Source: Mycolicibacterium litorale
Lineage (GTDB): Bacteria > Actinomycetota > Actinomycetes > Mycobacteriales > Mycobacteriaceae
Direction: 5' to 3'
DNA: 64,000 bases
Assembly: GCF_014218295.1 (NCBI RefSeq)
Contig: NZ_AP023287.1
Span: 310,001 to 374,000, forward strand
The notes under the pieces: model-generated
Databases searched by the model: none
Told to the model about the DNA's origin: nothing
What the model saw: the letters and a program-made list of their open reading frames with translations, nothing else
In this document: piece after piece, positions 1-8,312 of the stretch
How the letters are laid out: each line of letters begins with the position of its first letter
Position numbering within the stretch: the first letter of the stretch is position 1
Made by a program: the position numbers and the translations under genes

Positions 1-319
1 CGTCGTGGTCAACGCCCGCACGGACCTGTTCCTGCGCAAGGACGGAGCCGACTCCGACCGGGTCGACCGGGCGGTGGCGCGGCTGAAAGAGGCGGCCGAG
101 GCGGGCGCCGACGTGCTCTATCCGGTCGGCCGCCACGATCCGGACACCCAGCGGCGGCTGACGTCCGAGCTGCCGTTGCCGGTCAACGCGATCGGCGTGC
201 CCGACCAGGACGACCCGGCGTCGTTCGGCCCGCTCGGCGTCGCGCGCATTAGCTTCGGCCCGTTCCTGCAGGCCGCGCTGGCGAGCCGGGCGAACGAACT
301 CCTCGAGCGCTGGCGCTGA
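1..319 (+). CDS. Isocitrate lyase / PEP mutase family protein, C-terminal part
   Basis: Only the last 105 or so residues are in the window; the reading frame is open from base 2 and the true start lies upstream. The fragment begins VVVNARTDLFL and continues with a run of helices (residues RAVARLKEAAEAGADVLYPV), then a short strand and the turn LPVNAIG. This is the closing part of the TIM barrel in the isocitrate lyase/phosphoenolpyruvate mutase superfamily, where the NARTD motif supplies an arginine near the carboxylate site. Members cleave or rearrange small C-C or C-P bonded acids. The catalytic KKCGH-type loop would be upstream and cannot be seen, so the substrate is unknown. It converges on hsp20. 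Confidence 0.7.
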   Translation, partial: VVVNARTDLFLRKDGADSDRVDRAVARLKEAAEAGADVLYPVGRHDPDTQRRLTSELPLPVNAIGVPDQDDPASFGPLGVARISFGPFLQAALASRANELLERWR

Positions 320-424
320 CTCCCGTTTCGCCCAAACGAACACATGGGCGCGAAAGTGCGACAGGATTCGGGCATTTCGTCGATTTCGGCGGCTCACACC
401 CGAGAAGGTCGGGCCGCCCCACGG

Positions 425-460
425 CGAGGCCGGTGACACCCGTTGGTGCCACCGGCCTCG
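425..460. terminator. Strong hairpin between convergent genes
   Basis: Eleven-base perfect arms (425-435 and 450-460, CGAGGCCGGTG and its complement), with a further CACC/GGTG pairing inside the loop, lie in the 150-bp gap between the partial gene 1 and the end of hsp20. There is no clear U-tract, which is usual in mycobacteria. It probably terminates hsp20 on the minus strand and may act in both directions. Confidence 0.6.
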
Positions 461-469
461 GTGTCGGTG

Positions 470-916
470 TTACTTGTTCTCGATCGCGATCCGCTGCGGC
501 GCAGCGCCGGCGTAGGCGCCGGTCACCCGGACCGTCAGCACACCGGCGTCGTAGGACGCCGATACGGCGTCGCCGGCGACGTGCTGCGGAAGCCGGAACG
601 ACCGCCGGAACGAGCCGTACCGCATCTCGCGCAGCGTGCGGCCGTCCTTCTCCTCGCTGCGTTCGTCGCGCCGCTCACCGTGGATGACGAGCTGGCCGTT
701 GTCGACCTCGACGGTGACGTCCTTGTCGACGTCCACACCGGGCAGTTCCACCCGCACGACCGCGTCCTCGCCGTCCTTGACGATCTCAGCGGCGGGGTTG
801 AACGCCGGCCGTGCCGCCCCGCCGAACCAGTCCTCGGCGGACGCGGGGCCGAAGAAGTCCCGAACCCAGCGGTCCAGATCCCACGCGGGTCGCACCCGCA
901 AAGCCACGTTGCTCAT
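470..916 (-). CDS. hsp20: Hsp20/alpha-crystallin small heat shock protein (Acr2-like)
   Basis: A 148-residue ATP-independent holdase chaperone of the cytosol. The sequence opens MSNVALRVRPAWDLDRW, followed by the alpha-crystallin domain from about residue 40, with ELPGVDVDKDV, a charged loop, YGSFRRSFRLP and the closing GVLTV strand that carries the family G-x-L motif. It strongly resembles M. tuberculosis Acr2 (Rv0251c) as I recall that sequence. The start is set by a good ribosome site (GAGGAG, 6 bases upstream). A longer reading from 991 would run through the promoter and operator and is rejected. Upstream lie an HspR-type inverted repeat and a GGAAC/GTT promoter, so heat and envelope or oxidative stress control is expected. 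Confidence 0.9.
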   Translation of the reverse strand: MSNVALRVRPAWDLDRWVRDFFGPASAEDWFGGAARPAFNPAAEIVKDGEDAVVRVELPGVDVDKDVTVEVDNGQLVIHGERRDERSEEKDGRTLREMRYGSFRRSFRLPQHVAGDAVSASYDAGVLTVRVTGAYAGAAPQRIAIENK

Positions 917-969
917 GTGCTGCTCCTCGTCTCTCGCGACCGGCCCTGCGCCGGTCCGCTGACCTATAG

Positions 970-996
970 AACTTGAGTCGACCTCACTCATGTTCC
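970..996 (-). promoter_or_regulatory. Sigma-E/sigma-H type promoter of hsp20
   Basis: Read on the minus strand, GGAAC (996-992) is followed after 19 bases by GTT (972-970). This matches the GGAAC...GTT pattern of mycobacterial stress ECF sigma factors SigE and SigH. It sits about 55 bases upstream of the chosen hsp20 start and overlaps the HAIR element, so the two controls would interact directly. Confidence 0.55.
972..992. promoter_or_regulatory. HAIR element (HspR operator)
   Basis: CTTGAGT, seven bases, then ACTCATG. The HspR-associated inverted repeat is CTTGAGT-N7-ACTCAAG, so 13 of the 14 arm positions match. It overlaps the -10 to -35 span of the hsp20 promoter, as expected for a repressor. 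Known for the family: Acr2 belongs to the HspR regulon in M. tuberculosis. Confidence 0.8.
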
Positions 997-1049
997 AGGC
1001 AGCGCGTTCGCCGTCGGCGAACAGGGACGGTGTGCCGGACGCGGTGGGC

Positions 1050-1379
1050 TCAGGCGTCCGAAGCCGACGGCACCACTTCGGTGGCGACCAGCTCGGTCAC
1101 ACCGCTGACGGTGAGGGAGGACATCAGCAGGTCGTGGGCGATGAGCCGTTGGATGTCGTCGGCTCGGTCGTACAGCACGCTGATGGCGGCGCTGTCGAGA
1201 TACTCCACAGCGCTGACGTCGACGGTCAGGGCCCCCGCCGTGCGGGCGGCGTCCGCGGTGGCGGCGGTGATCGCTTGGCGGAAGGTGTCGATGTTGCTGA
1301 GGTCGATCTCCCCCGCCACGGTCAGGACCTGCGTTCCGTCGTCGCGCTGTGTGCGGTCGAGGCTCAGTGGCGTGGTCAT
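1050..1379 (-). CDS. STAS-domain anti-sigma factor antagonist
   Basis: A 109-residue single STAS domain protein beginning MTTPLSLDRTQRDDGTQ. The strand-helix core TVAGEIDLSNIDTFRQAI and the segment VEYLDSAAISVLYD carry the conserved D-S-A site whose serine is the phosphorylation switch in SpoIIAA/RsbV proteins. Unphosphorylated antagonists bind anti-sigma kinases and release sigma factors. The start codon overlaps the stop of the upstream GAF/SpoIIE/HATPase gene by one base (TGATG), so the two are translationally coupled. A longer start inside that gene is rejected because it would read through arginine-rich out-of-frame sequence. The neighbour probably phosphorylates and/or dephosphorylates this protein. 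Confidence 0.85.
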   Translation of the reverse strand: MTTPLSLDRTQRDDGTQVLTVAGEIDLSNIDTFRQAITAATADAARTAGALTVDVSAVEYLDSAAISVLYDRADDIQRLIAHDLLMSSLTVSGVTELVATEVVPSASDA

Positions 1380-3940
1380 CAGACGATCCTTGCGGTGAGG
1401 CGAACGGTCGTCCCGTCGGTGCCGTGGTCGATGGCGACGTCGTGCATCAGCGCTTGCATGAGGGTGATCCCCCGGCCGCGGTGGACGTCGGGCTCCGGTT
1501 GCGGAGTCTTCCACGACCCGGTGTCGGATACGACGAGTTCCACCGCGTCGACGAGTGCGGTCGCGCTCAACCTGATCGTGCCGTGCGGGCTGTGGCGGTG
1601 GCCGTGCTCGATCGCGTTGGCGACGGCTTCGCCGGTGGCGACGAGCACGTCCATGGCCTGCACGCGGTTCAACCCCACTCGCTTCAGCCAGCCACGCAAC
1701 GCGTTGCGGGTCGGTGCGAGACGGCTGGCGTGGGCGGGGAAGGTCAGCTCCAGCGGGGCGGGGTGGCGGTAGAGCAGGACCGCGACGTCGTCCTGATAGC
1801 CGCCGGCCGGCGCGAGCCGGGACATGATCGAGTCGGCCAGGTCATCGAGCGTGGACGCGCGCCGGTCCTGCACCAGAGCGGCGGCGCGGGAAATCCCGTG
1901 TTCCAGTGGCAGCCGGCGACGTTCGACCAGACCGTCGGTGTAGAGGAGCAGCGTCGCGCCCGCCGCAAGGGTCACCCGGGCTTCGGGGCGGGCCCAGTCG
2001 GCCCGCATCCCCAGGGCGATCGTGTGACCGTCGTCGAGGAGGCGCGTGGTGCCGTCGGCGTCGACCACGATGGGGGGTGGATGCCCCGCGCTCGAGTACA
2101 GCAGTTCCCCGGTTCCTGGATCCAGCACCATGCAGACAGCCGTGGTGCATTGGGCGCCCGGAAGCCGCGCGGCGAACTGGTCCATCGCCGAAAGGGCGGC
2201 GCCTGGACTGGGATTGCTCAGGAGCAGTGCCCGGCAGGCGCTGCGCACCTGACCCATCACCGTCGCCGCGGTCAGTCCGTGGCCCACACAGTCGCCGACG
2301 ATCAACGCGATGCGTCCGTCCTCGAGTTCCACGACGTCGTACCAGTCCCCGCCGACCTGCAGGGGCCTGCTCGCGGCCTGGTAGCGCACCGCGAACCCGT
2401 GCGGTAGGTGAGCGGGACCGAGGATGGCGTGCTGGAGAGCCAGGGCGGTCTCACGCTGCTGATCGGCCTGGTGTACTCGATGCAGGCCCTGGCCGAGGCG
2501 GCCTGCCAACACGGTCAACAGCGTCTGGTCCTCCAGCGTGAACGGGCGTTGCTCCGCCAGGTCGATCCACACGACGAGCACGCCCTCGGGATGTTGCAGG
2601 GAGATTCCCGCCGTCCCGGGCGTCGTGGTGGTGGGTGCCAGCAGATCGCCGTCACGCAGCGAGCGAAGCGCATCACGCGTGGCGTCGGTCAGGTCGCTCC
2701 ACTGGGCGCGCTCACCGACCGACACCACTTGCGGGGCGGCGCCCCGCGATGAGGTGTGGGTCAGGAAGGTGACGGCGAGTACCCGACGGGCGCGCCACAG
2801 CCGCCGTAGTTCCTCGGCCGCGGCGTTGAGCGCCTCTTCAACCGAATCTGCTTGTGCGAGTTGCTGGTTGAGGGCGTGCTCGCGGCCGGCCGCCAGGGCC
2901 AGGGCTATGGCGGCGTGCCGGGCGAAATCACTGACGAGGTCGAGGTAGGCATCGTCGAAAGGCGGCTGGAGCGGACGGCGCGCGACGGCGATCACGCCCA
3001 GCACGGCCTCGTCCGCCGTCAGCGGCATCACGATCGCCGAACGCTCACCCACATCGGTGAAACCCTCGATCGGATACTGAAAGGAATCGGTGATGACCGG
3101 CAGCCCTCGCCGGGCGACGCCACCCGTGGTCGACCCGTCCATGGGAACCTGGCGCCCGATCACCTCCGAGGCGTACCGGCCTGCCGTGGCAGCGACGACG
3201 AGGGTGTCGACGGTGTCGGCGGGTGGTTCCGGTTCCCGGGGAACCAGCAGGATCGCCTGCTCCGCGTCCGCCAACTCCAGCGCCCGGTTCACGATCAGCT
3301 GCAACGGTCCCGTCTGCGGGTTGCCGGACAGCAGGGCGGTGGTGATCTCGCGGCTGGCCTTGGTCCATTTCGCCGACTCACGTTCACGCTCGAAGAGCCG
3401 GGCATTGTCGATGGCTGCCGCAGCCGCCGTCGCCAGCGCACGCACGACGCCCTCCTGGGCGTCCGAGAACGCTCGGCCGGGACGGTCGTCGGCGAGGTAG
3501 AGGGTGCCGAAGTCGGTTGCCCGCACCGAGATCGGAACGGCCAGCAGCGCCCGGATCGGCCGGCCGGTGGCATCCGCCGGGATGGTCTCCGTCTGAGTGG
3601 TCAGGTCGTCGACCCGAAGGCCTTCGCCCACCGGCAGCTCGGCGAGCCGCCGGGCCGCGCTGTCGTCGATACCCGTGCGGACGAACGACGACGTGGTGCC
3701 GTCGGATCCGCGTTTTCCCAGTGCGCCGAACCGGGCGGCGCTCAGTTCCATGGCGGCGTCGACGATCCGATGCAGTGTGACGTCGAGGTCCAGGTCGGAT
3801 CCGATCGCCACGATCGCTCTCACCAGTTGTTCCATCTGATCGCGAGCGGTGGCGAGGTCGTCCAGCTGCTCGTGCATCCGGTGCACCAGCTCGTGCCGGC
3901 CGTGCCAGGTGAACGTGGAATCACCCCGTTCATCACTCAT
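1379..3940 (-). CDS. Multi-GAF SpoIIE phosphatase with C-terminal RsbW-like kinase domain
   Basis: An 853-residue cytosolic signalling protein that starts MSDERGDSTFTWHGRHEL. In order: a short coiled segment; GAF domain around 40-190; a second GAF around 215-370; a third, weaker GAF around 390-540; a PP2C/SpoIIE phosphatase around 555-755, with metal-binding aspartates in GGDWYDV and GDCVGHG; and a HATPase_c/RsbW-like domain in the last 110 residues (GEAVANAIEHGH, then DTGSW, GRGITLM). One polypeptide thus holds sensor, phosphatase and serine kinase for the STAS antagonist encoded next. The start is ATG 3940; a longer reading would overlap nirB and its promoter. The ligands of the GAF domains are unknown. 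Confidence 0.88.
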   Translation of the reverse strand: MSDERGDSTFTWHGRHELVHRMHEQLDDLATARDQMEQLVRAIVAIGSDLDLDVTLHRIVDAAMELSAARFGALGKRGSDGTTSSFVRTGIDDSAARRLAELPVGEGLRVDDLTTQTETIPADATGRPIRALLAVPISVRATDFGTLYLADDRPGRAFSDAQEGVVRALATAAAAAIDNARLFERERESAKWTKASREITTALLSGNPQTGPLQLIVNRALELADAEQAILLVPREPEPPADTVDTLVVAATAGRYASEVIGRQVPMDGSTTGGVARRGLPVITDSFQYPIEGFTDVGERSAIVMPLTADEAVLGVIAVARRPLQPPFDDAYLDLVSDFARHAAIALALAAGREHALNQQLAQADSVEEALNAAAEELRRLWRARRVLAVTFLTHTSSRGAAPQVVSVGERAQWSDLTDATRDALRSLRDGDLLAPTTTTPGTAGISLQHPEGVLVVWIDLAEQRPFTLEDQTLLTVLAGRLGQGLHRVHQADQQRETALALQHAILGPAHLPHGFAVRYQAASRPLQVGGDWYDVVELEDGRIALIVGDCVGHGLTAATVMGQVRSACRALLLSNPSPGAALSAMDQFAARLPGAQCTTAVCMVLDPGTGELLYSSAGHPPPIVVDADGTTRLLDDGHTIALGMRADWARPEARVTLAAGATLLLYTDGLVERRRLPLEHGISRAAALVQDRRASTLDDLADSIMSRLAPAGGYQDDVAVLLYRHPAPLELTFPAHASRLAPTRNALRGWLKRVGLNRVQAMDVLVATGEAVANAIEHGHRHSPHGTIRLSATALVDAVELVVSDTGSWKTPQPEPDVHRGRGITLMQALMHDVAIDHGTDGTTVRLTARIV

Positions 3941-3962
3941 GGCCACAAACGTAGCCGCCGAT

Positions 3963-3984
3963 CTGCCGCGACCCGCCGCGGCAG
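3963..3984. promoter_or_regulatory. Perfect palindrome in the SpoIIE/nirB divergent promoter region
   Basis: CTGCCGCG, six bases, then CGCGGCAG: eight-base perfect arms, 23 bases upstream of the SpoIIE-protein start and about 95 upstream of nirB. Position and symmetry suit an operator; the binding protein is unknown. It could also be a chance GC palindrome. Confidence 0.35.
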
Positions 3985-4066
3985 TCTCACAACCGGCCTC
4001 GAATCGAGGTGAGCACACCGTGATGGGGGCTTCACACAACGCGACATCGCGGCAATATCGGCTTCC

Positions 4067-4072
4067 TAGCCT
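4067..4072 (+). promoter_or_regulatory. Putative -10 of a leaderless nirB transcript
   Basis: TAGCCT followed by seven bases and then the nirB ATG at 4080. That spacing places the transcription start at or next to the A of ATG, the standard arrangement of leaderless mycobacterial mRNAs. No ribosome binding site is visible, which agrees. Confidence 0.45.
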
Positions 4073-4079
4073 TGCGCCC

Positions 4080-6614
4080 ATGCCGTCAACGAAGAACGTC
4101 GTGGTCGTGGGCCACGGCATGGTCGGGCACCGGTTCGTCGAAGCGCTGCGTGCGCGCGACGAGGCGGGCGCCTGGCGCATCACCGTGCTCGCCGAGGAAA
4201 CCGACGCCGCCTACGACCGGGTGGGCCTGACCGGCTACACCGAACACTGGGACCGCACGCTGCTGGCGCTCGCCGGAAACGACTACCGCGGAGACGACCT
4301 GGTCGACCTGCGGCTGGGGCACCGCGTCACCTCGATCGACCGGGACGCCCGCACGGTGCAGACGGCGGACGGGACGACGGTCGCCTACGACGCGCTCGTG
4401 CTGGCCACCGGTTCCTACGCCTTCGTCCCGCCGGTCCCCGGCCACGAGCTCGCCGCCTGCCACGTCTACCGCACCCTCGACGACCTCGACGCGATCCGCG
4501 CCGACGCGCAGCGCAGCGCCGCCGGCCACGCGCCGGTCGGTGTGGTGATCGGCGGCGGTCTGCTCGGGCTGGAAGCCGCCAACGCCCTGCGCCGGTTCGG
4601 GTTGAAGCCGCACATCGTCGAACGATCGCCGCGGCTGATGAACCAGCAGGTCGACGAGGCCGGCGGCCATCTGCTGGGCCGGATGATCAACGACCTGGGC
4701 ATCGACGTGCACGTCGACGTCGGCACCGACGCGATCGAGGCGACCGACCGCGATTCGGTGCTGGTCCGTCTCAGCGACGGATCGGCCATCGAGGCGGGCC
4801 TGGTGATCTTCGCCGCGGGGGTCCGCCCACGCGACGACCTGGCCCGCGCCGCGGGACTCGACATCGCCGAACGCGGCGGCGTCCTGACCGACTCCTCCTG
4901 CGCCACCGCTGATCCGCACGTCTACGCGATCGGCGAGGTGGCCGCCATCGACGGCCGCTGCTACGGGCTGGTCGGACCCGGATACACCAGCGCCGAGGTG
5001 GTCGCCGACCGGTTGCTCGGCGGTGCAGCCGAATTCGGGGCGGCCGACCTGTCGACGAAGCTCAAACTCCTCGGCGTCGACGTGGCCAGTTTCGGTGACG
5101 CGATGGGCCGCACCCCGGACTGCCTCGAGGTCGTGGTCAACGACGCGGTCAACCAGACCTACGCCAAACTCGTGCTCTCCGACGACGCCAAGACGCTGCT
5201 GGGCGGGGTCCTGGTCGGCGACGCGTCGGCCTACGGCGTCCTGCGGCCGATGGTCGGCGAGCAGCTGCCGGGCGATCCGATGGCGCTCATCGCACCGGCC
5301 GGCTCCGGCGGCGCCGACACCGCACTCGGCGTCGGCGCACTGCCTGCCGCCGCCCAGATCTGTTCCTGCAACAACGTCACCAAGGGTGATCTCACCGGTG
5401 CGATCGCCGGCGGCTGCTGCGACGTGGCCGGGCTCAAGGCGTGCACCAAGGCCGGCACCTCGTGCGGCTCATGCGTACCGCTGCTCAAACAGCTGCTCGA
5501 ATCCGAAGGCGTGGAGCAGTCGAAGGCGTTGTGCGAGCACTTCGCTCAGTCGCGCGCCGAACTGTTCGAGATCATCTCGGCGACGGAGATCCGCACCTTC
5601 TCCGGTCTGCTCGACAAATTCGGCACCGGAAAGGGTTGCGACATCTGCAAACCCACCGTCGCCTCCATCCTGGCGTCGACGAGTTCGGATCACATCCTCG
5701 ACGGCGAGCAGGCCGCCCTGCAGGATTCCAACGACCACTTCCTGGCCAACATCCAGCGCAACGGCAGCTATTCGGTGGTGCCGCGGGTGCCCGGCGGCGA
5801 CATCACGCCCGAGCAGCTGATCCTGATCGGCGAGATCGCCCGCGACTTCGACCTCTACACCAAGATCACCGGCGGTCAGCGCATCGACCTGTTCGGCGCC
5901 CGCGTCGAGCAGCTTCCCGAGATCTGGCGCCGGCTGGTCGAGGGTGGGATGGAGTCCGGGCACGCCTACGGCAAGGCGCTGCGCACCGTCAAGAGTTGCG
6001 TGGGCAGCGACTGGTGCCGCTACGGCCAACAGGATTCCGTGCAGATGGCCATCGACCTCGAACTGCGGTACCGCGGTCTGCGCGCCCCGCACAAGATCAA
6101 GATGGGCGTGTCCGGATGCGCCCGCGAGTGCGCCGAGGCGCGCGGCAAGGACGTCGGCGTGATCGCGACCGAACACGGCTGGAACCTCTACGTGGGCGGC
6201 AACGGCGGGATGACCCCGGCCCACGCGCAGCTACTCGCCGGCGACCTCGACGACGAGACGCTGATCCGCTACATCGACCGCTTCCTGATGTTCTACATCC
6301 GCACGGCGGACCGGTTACAGCGCACCGCGCCGTGGGTCGAGCAGCTCGGCCTCGACCACGTCCGTGAGGTGGTCTGCGACGACTCCCTGAGGCTGGCAAG
6401 CGAATTCGAGGCGGCGATGGCCCGCCACGTCGAAGGGTACGCGTGCGAGTGGAAGGGTGTGCTCGACGATCCCGACAAGCTCTCGCGCTTCGTGTCGTTC
6501 GTCAACGCCCCGGACGTACCCGACCCGACCATCACCTTCACCGAGAACGCCGGCCGCAAGGTGCCGGTGCCCATCGGAATGCCCACCGTCCGACCGCTTC
6601 AGGAGACACCGTGA
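4080..6614 (+). CDS. nirB: Assimilatory nitrite reductase [NAD(P)H] large subunit
   Basis: An 844-residue cytosolic enzyme that reduces nitrite to ammonium with six electrons from NAD(P)H; length is normal for NirB. The N-terminal FAD fold (VVVVGHGMVGHRF) and NAD fold (VVIGGGLLGLEAANAL) fill the first 300 or so residues. A BFD-like [2Fe-2S] domain begins near residue 427 (CSCNN, then CTKAGTSCGSC). The siroheme/[4Fe-4S] ligands are CVGSDWC near 640 and CARECAEA near 680. The start at 4080 gives MPSTKNVVVV; the open frame upstream overlaps the divergent gene and is ignored. nirD follows with a four-base overlap. Siroheme supply is probably served by the chelatase encoded at 8.3 kb. Confidence 0.95.
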   Translation: MPSTKNVVVVGHGMVGHRFVEALRARDEAGAWRITVLAEETDAAYDRVGLTGYTEHWDRTLLALAGNDYRGDDLVDLRLGHRVTSIDRDARTVQTADGTTVAYDALVLATGSYAFVPPVPGHELAACHVYRTLDDLDAIRADAQRSAAGHAPVGVVIGGGLLGLEAANALRRFGLKPHIVERSPRLMNQQVDEAGGHLLGRMINDLGIDVHVDVGTDAIEATDRDSVLVRLSDGSAIEAGLVIFAAGVRPRDDLARAAGLDIAERGGVLTDSSCATADPHVYAIGEVAAIDGRCYGLVGPGYTSAEVVADRLLGGAAEFGAADLSTKLKLLGVDVASFGDAMGRTPDCLEVVVNDAVNQTYAKLVLSDDAKTLLGGVLVGDASAYGVLRPMVGEQLPGDPMALIAPAGSGGADTALGVGALPAAAQICSCNNVTKGDLTGAIAGGCCDVAGLKACTKAGTSCGSCVPLLKQLLESEGVEQSKALCEHFAQSRAELFEIISATEIRTFSGLLDKFGTGKGCDICKPTVASILASTSSDHILDGEQAALQDSNDHFLANIQRNGSYSVVPRVPGGDITPEQLILIGEIARDFDLYTKITGGQRIDLFGARVEQLPEIWRRLVEGGMESGHAYGKALRTVKSCVGSDWCRYGQQDSVQMAIDLELRYRGLRAPHKIKMGVSGCARECAEARGKDVGVIATEHGWNLYVGGNGGMTPAHAQLLAGDLDDETLIRYIDRFLMFYIRTADRLQRTAPWVEQLGLDHVREVVCDDSLRLASEFEAAMARHVEGYACEWKGVLDDPDKLSRFVSFVNAPDVPDPTITFTENAGRKVPVPIGMPTVRPLQETP

Positions 6615-6979
6615 CCCTGCTCGACGACCGTACCGACCTCTGCGCACCGGCTGCGACCTGGACGGCGGCCTGCCGCTACGACTACCTGATCCCGTGCCGC
6701 GGGGTGGCGGTCCTGCTGCCCGACGGTTCTCAGGCGGCGCTGTTCCGCCTCGACGACGGAACCCTGCACGCCGTCGGCAACATCGACCCGTTCTCCGGTG
6801 CGGCGGTGATGTCGCGCGGCATCACCGGAGACCGGGGCGGGCGGGCCACCGTGCAGTCCCCGATCAAGAAGCAGGCCTTCGCCCTCGACGACGGCAGCTG
6901 CCTCGACGATCCGTCGGCGGCGCTGCCGGTGTACCGCACCCGGCTCACCGCCGACGGCGTCGTCGAGATCGCGGCGTAG
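6611..6979 (+). CDS. nirD: Nitrite reductase [NAD(P)H] small subunit
   Basis: A 122-residue partner of NirB. The protein has a Rieske-like fold (residues CRYDYLIPCRGVAVLLPDG, then FRLDDGTLHAVGNIDPFS) but lacks the paired Cys/His cluster ligands, as is normal for NirD. The GTG start at 6611 overlaps the nirB stop as GTGA, pointing to coupled translation and 1:1 assembly. In the family NirD supports activity of NirB, and the two form one operon here. Confidence 0.93.
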   Translation: MTLLDDRTDLCAPAATWTAACRYDYLIPCRGVAVLLPDGSQAALFRLDDGTLHAVGNIDPFSGAAVMSRGITGDRGGRATVQSPIKKQAFALDDGSCLDDPSAALPVYRTRLTADGVVEIAA

Positions 6980-6982
6980 CGC

Positions 6983-7552
6983 TCAGGCGGCGCGTCGGTA
7001 CTCCACCGGGTTGCGGTGGGTGACCGCGCGCACCGGTTGCCAGCGGAACATCCCCGCCCCCTGCGCGTAGGACAGGTGCCCGCCGAGCGCACCGCCCACG
7101 CTGATCGCGGTCAGACCGAGCAGGCTGTACACCCGCGCCGCCCGCACCCGCTCCTTGCGGTAGGCCCGGTAGGCCAGCCCGAACATCGTCACCCCCGCCG
7201 CGTTGGACACCGCGTGCACCAGACCGACCCGCTGCTGACGCTTGTTGAGCAGGGCGTAGTCCGCCCAGCCGGCCAGGATGGTCGGCGGCGTCGCGGCCAG
7301 GCCGACCCCGAGGAGGCGGCGGGCCGTCGCGACGTCTTTGAACACGAGGTCGAAGACCACCGACGTCATCCAGGTGCCGATCGGCAGGGTGATCAGCAGC
7401 GGATGGACGGGGTGGCCGAGCCAGGACCCCCGCAGGATCCGCCCCAGGCGGGCGCCGTCGACGACCCGGCTCGCGATACGGGCGCTGGTCTCGGCCGGGG
7501 CGTCGAGCGACTTCACCTCTTCGACCGCGGAGAGGATGCGATGGATGTTCAT
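6983..7552 (-). CDS. DUF2231 family membrane protein
   Basis: A 189-residue protein starting MNIHRILSAVEEVKS. The DUF2231 hallmark LGHPVHPLLITLPIGTW sits near residue 50, followed by about four membrane-spanning segments (VVFDLVF, GLAATPPTILAGWADY, NAAGVTMFGLAYRAY, LLGLTAISVGGALGGHL). The family is a predicted integral membrane protein, sometimes near haem or redox genes; its function is not established. ATG 7552 is chosen because the longer reading from 7627 runs across the divergent start of the next gene. It converges on nirD with only three bases between stops. Confidence 0.72.
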   Translation of the reverse strand: MNIHRILSAVEEVKSLDAPAETSARIASRVVDGARLGRILRGSWLGHPVHPLLITLPIGTWMTSVVFDLVFKDVATARRLLGVGLAATPPTILAGWADYALLNKRQQRVGLVHAVSNAAGVTMFGLAYRAYRKERVRAARVYSLLGLTAISVGGALGGHLSYAQGAGMFRWQPVRAVTHRNPVEYRRAA

Positions 7553-7625
7553 GGTGGTCAGGTACCCCGCAGACACGTGTCGAACCGTCCCGTTTGGGGG
7601 GTCGGCGCTGGGGTAGTAGGTCGCC

Positions 7626-8312
7626 ATGGCAGTGATCGACGACCGCCTGGAAGGTGCGCTCGAGGAGTACGTGCGCCGCTACGCGCGGCGCGCGCGGGTC
7701 GACATGACGACGGCCCTGACCGGTTTCACCAGCCTCGCCGTCGAGTACATCGCCGGCGTCGATCACGCGGGTGTGACGCTGGTGACCAACGGCGGCATCA
7801 TGCGGTGCCTGGCGGCCACCGACGGGCACCCGCTGGTGCTCGACAACATCCAGCGCACCTACGGTCAGGGGCCGTGCCTGGACGCGGCCGCCGGGCAGCA
7901 GACCTTCCGGATCGACGACATGGCGTCCGAGGAACGGTGGCCCGCCTTCGCCGCCAAGGCGGTGGCCTGCACGCCGGTGCGGTCGGTGCTCGCCTACCCG
8001 GTGTTCACCGACGGCAGCACGTATGCGGCCCTGAACCTGTACGCGGACCGCACTGGGCGGCTGGACGCCCGCGCTGAGGCCGAAGGCGCATTGATCGCCT
8101 CGCGTATCTCGAGCTTCCTCAAAGCGGACCGGGTGCGCACCAGGCCGGTCCGGTCGTCGCGCAGCGACGTGATCGCCGCGGCGAAGACCCTGCTGATGCG
8201 ACGGTTCAGCATCGATGTCGCCCAGGCCTTCGCGTTGCTGGTGAAGCTCGCCAAACAGGAGAACGACTCCATCGAGGCGGTGGCCAGGACGCTGGTGTCG
8301 GGGAACTCCTAG
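7626..8312 (+). CDS. GAF and ANTAR domain protein, putative antiterminator regulator
   Basis: A 228-residue cytosolic regulator. A GAF domain covers about residues 25-165 (LAVEYIAGVDHAGVTLV through SVLAYPVFTDG and ALNLYAD), followed by a C-terminal three-helix ANTAR RNA-binding domain (VIAAAKTLLMRRFSIDVAQA, then LLVKLAKQENDSIEAVA). ANTAR proteins bind paired RNA hairpins and prevent transcription termination, often in nitrogen assimilation operons such as nas and ami. Its place between nirBD and the nitrate genes fits that role, but no target hairpin pair was located. It is divergent from the DUF2231 gene, and its stop overlaps the next gene's stop by three bases. Confidence 0.85.
   Translation: MAVIDDRLEGALEEYVRRYARRARVDMTTALTGFTSLAVEYIAGVDHAGVTLVTNGGIMRCLAATDGHPLVLDNIQRTYGQGPCLDAAAGQQTFRIDDMASEERWPAFAAKAVACTPVRSVLAYPVFTDGSTYAALNLYADRTGRLDARAEAEGALIASRISSFLKADRVRTRPVRSSRSDVIAAAKTLLMRRFSIDVAQAFALLVKLAKQENDSIEAVARTLVSGNS

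Noticed and set aside
3941..4183. An 81-residue N-terminal extension of the SpoIIE/GAF protein
   Set aside because: It would overlap the nirB start and promoter; the family-like sequence begins at MSDERG (ATG 3940).
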